Shown: piece by piece, positions 6,007 to 6,926 of the stretch | How the letters are laid out: each line of letters opens with the position of its first letter | Numbering within the stretch: the stretch's first letter is position 1 | Source: Bacilli bacterium | GTDB lineage: Bacteria > Bacillota_I > Bacilli_A > RF39 > UBA660 | Assembly (NCBI GenBank): GCA_028685275.1 | Contig: JAQUEG010000036.1 | Location: forward strand, 1 to 6,926 | Length of the DNA: 6,926 nucleotides | Reading direction: 5' to 3' | Translations under genes and position numbers: made by a program | The notes under the pieces: generated by a model | Told to the model about the DNA's origin: nothing | Databases searched by the model: none | What the model saw: only the letters and a program-made list of their open reading frames with translations

Positions 6007-6926
6007 ATGAGTAAAATAAAGATATTTGCCTTAGGCGGATTAAATGAAGATGGCAAAAATATGTATGTAATTGAAGTTGATAACGATATATTTGTTTTTG
6101 ATGCGGGTTTAAAATATGCTGATGATCATTTATTTGGAATTGATTATATTATTCCTGATTTTCGTTATTTAAAAAATAATATTAATCGGGTAAAAGGAAT
6201 TTTTTTAACCCATGGTCATGATGAAAATATTGGTGCTTTACCAGAAATAATTAATGAATTACCAAATATAAAAGTATATGGGACTAAATTTACAATTGAT
6301 ATAGTTCGTAAAATGTTAGAAGAGGATGGACATACAAAGATTAATAATTTAATTGAAATTGTTCCCCACCGAAAAATTAATTTTGACCATAATAGTGTTT
6401 TTCCAATTCGGTTAACGCATTCTATTCCTGATAATGTAGGATATGCATTATATACTGAGGATGGGGTGATTTTTTATACTGGTAATTTTGTTTTTGATCC
6501 AACCATGACCGGATCTTATAAAACTGATATTGGTAAATTAGCGTATATTGGTAAACAAGGAGTATTATGTTTGTTAAGTGAATCACTTTATGCGGAAAAA
6601 AGAGGTTTTACTTCGCCTCATCATCGTATTTCTAATATGATTAGAGAAACTTTAGATAAAAAGCCAAATCGTTTAATATTTAATGTAGTATCAGCCAATA
6701 TGTATCGGGTGCAAGAATTGTTTTATAAAGTTATGAAAACAAATCGTAAAGTTGTGATTATGGGGAAAAGATTACAACGAATGATTAATAATTTAATTAA
6801 TATGAAATATATTGATTTTAATAAAAATAAAATCGGGGATTTATCTAATATTAATGATAAGGATGTTATTATTTTAATATCTAGTGAAAATGAAAAACCA
6901 TTTTCTAATTTAAATCGAATTGTTAA
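6007..6926 (+). CDS. Ribonuclease J family protein, J2-like with altered metal site, 3'-partial
   Basis: First 306 codons of an RNase J protein; full-length members are about 550 residues, so roughly the last 250 lie past the right edge. RNase J enzymes are metallo-beta-lactamase/beta-CASP nucleases that degrade and mature RNA from the 5' end. F7-A-L-G-G-L-N-E-D-G-K-N matches the family opening, and F31-D-A-G with I49-P-D-F also fits. The signature usually read as H-G-H-E-D-H is H69-G-H71-D-E73-N74, so the Asp and last His ligands are replaced by Glu and Asn. H138 (T-H-S-I-P-D) is kept, but the later ligand in T-G-D-F is Asn 160. These changes point to a J2-type, weakly active or inactive partner of RNase J1. 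The start is fixed by AAAGGAG and ATG at 6007. Family is firm; J2 orthology is inference. Confidence 0.9.
   Translation, partial: MSKIKIFALGGLNEDGKNMYVIEVDNDIFVFDAGLKYADDHLFGIDYIIPDFRYLKNNINRVKGIFLTHGHDENIGALPEIINELPNIKVYGTKFTIDIVRKMLEEDGHTKINNLIEIVPHRKINFDHNSVFPIRLTHSIPDNVGYALYTEDGVIFYTGNFVFDPTMTGSYKTDIGKLAYIGKQGVLCLLSESLYAEKRGFTSPHHRISNMIRETLDKKPNRLIFNVVSANMYRVQELFYKVMKTNRKVVIMGKRLQRMINNLINMKYIDFNKNKIGDLSNINDKDVIILISSENEKPFSNLNRIV

Noticed and set aside
1..6926. Mobile element, CRISPR array, phage or defence island
   Set aside because: I found no transposase, integrase, terminal repeats or regular spacer-repeat pattern. The content is a surface/pilus locus next to a housekeeping-type RNA decay gene.

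Overview
The window is a very AT-rich stretch in which every gene lies on the + strand with short gaps. Shine-Dalgarno sites are clear, TTA and AAA/ATT codons dominate, and TAA is the usual stop. The last gene belongs to the RNase J family and the main locus is a secretin-less Tad set, so the source is most likely a low-GC Bacillota, probably one of the uncultured gut Bacilli or Mollicutes-like lineages. Every tryptophan codon I checked is TGG and no frame contains an internal TGA. The sequence therefore fits the standard bacterial code and not the Mycoplasma code. The exact taxon is inference.

Layout. Bases 1-656 hold the 3' part of a CPBP-family (Abi/CAAX-protease-like) membrane protein whose start is off the left edge. 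Bases 684-1280 encode a surface protein with a lipobox-like signal, an extracytoplasmic domain and a C-terminal membrane anchor. A 105-base gap follows, with a probable intrinsic terminator (1289-1323) and then a good sigma-A-type promoter (1325-1353). Bases 1386-5944 are a compact six-gene Tad/Flp-type pilus operon: a TadE-like pseudopilin, a TadG-like pseudopilin, a TadZ/CpaE-like MinD-family ATPase, the TadA/CpaF secretion ATPase, and the TadB and TadC inner-membrane platform proteins. Junctions range from 8-base overlaps to 10-base gaps. Directly after the tadC stop is a near-consensus promoter (5945-5973) for the final gene, an RNase J-like protein (6007 to the right edge) whose metal-binding motifs are altered, as in J2-type paralogues.

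How the genes fit together. TadZ would position the machine. TadA would drive it by ATP hydrolysis on the cytoplasmic face. TadB and TadC would form the membrane platform, and the two class-III-signal proteins would be assembled on the outside. No secretin or other outer-membrane component is present, as expected for a one-membrane cell. A typical small Flp major pilin and a prepilin peptidase (TadV/CpaA) are also absent from the window. Either they lie elsewhere or one of the two pseudopilins is the main fibre subunit. The RNase J-like gene appears to be a separate transcription unit. I see no mobile element, CRISPR array, tRNA or rRNA.
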